A DNA stretch of 21,459 nt from JADLGF01 sp020849415 (GTDB lineage: Bacteria; Chloroflexota; Chloroflexia; Thermomicrobiales; UBA6265): positions 1 to 21,459 of the forward strand of contig JAPXTJ010000053.1 of the NCBI GenBank assembly GCA_033812595.1. Direction: 5' to 3'. The notes beneath the pieces are model-generated. The model saw only the letters and a program-made list of their open reading frames with translations. It made no database searches and had not been told where the DNA came from. Shown in pieces: positions 21,407-21,459 of this stretch. Position numbers and translations under genes: made by a program. The stretch's first letter is position 1. Each line of letters starts with the position of its first letter.

Positions 21407-21459
21407 TCTCCGGCCTGCGATTGCATCGTCAACGGCGGACGGTGGATCACCCACACGGG

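Overview
The window is one contiguous stretch of high-GC bacterial chromosome. It carries a LysW carrier-protein amino-acid pathway, Tat-exported solute-binding and hypothetical proteins, a lysine-type T-box leader, a YggT protein and many short palindromic intergenic repeats. Together these suggest a Chloroflexota-like, probably Thermomicrobia/Sphaerobacter-type organism. That assignment is inference from gene content; there is no rRNA or marker gene here to settle it.

Positions 1-9953 (+ strand) form an arginine/lysine biosynthesis block: two tandem ornithine carbamoyltransferase paralogues (the first cut by the window edge), lysW, a divergent LysX-like ATP-grasp protein that has lost its catalytic motifs, lysK, a complete LysX/ArgX ligase (probably ArgX), then a promoter and a T-box leader with specifier AAG (Lys), a second complete ligase (probably LysX proper), lysY/argC, lysZ/argB and lysJ/argD. 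In this pathway the ligase attaches glutamate or alpha-aminoadipate to the C-terminal Glu of LysW. LysZ, LysY and LysJ then phosphorylate, reduce and aminate the bound side chain, and LysK releases ornithine or lysine. The carbamoyltransferases take ornithine on towards citrulline. The arrangement suggests one shared set of middle enzymes with a glutamate branch (upstream part, with the carbamoyltransferases) and a lysine branch (downstream part, under tRNA-Lys control).

Positions 9954-13842 hold a membrane-anchored MutS-like ATPase (+), then on the minus strand a Tat-signal hypothetical protein that overlaps it tail to tail, a 66-residue membrane protein and a YggT-family protein. An amidase-signature enzyme (minus, 13843-15261) diverges from a sugar ABC importer operon (+, 15776-19049: binding protein and two permeases, no ATPase). 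That operon is preceded by a promoter and a 14-bp palindrome almost identical to the cellobiose-regulator (CebR/CelR) operator. A 14-bp-stem hairpin with a GCAA loop separates the binding-protein gene from the permeases.

Positions 19050-21459 hold a structured leader and two adjacent secreted proteins of unknown function, both predicted to be beta-rich.

The intergenic spaces carry at least four families of short inverted-repeat elements. One family occurs three times, each copy beginning 5-6 bases after a stop codon. Another occurs twice as about 145-bp MITE-like units. No transposase, CRISPR array, rRNA or tRNA was seen. The strongest candidates for something new are the catalytically degenerate LysX paralogue encoded between lysW and lysK, the tandem carbamoyltransferases with complementary active-site losses, and the lysine T-box that splits the cluster.
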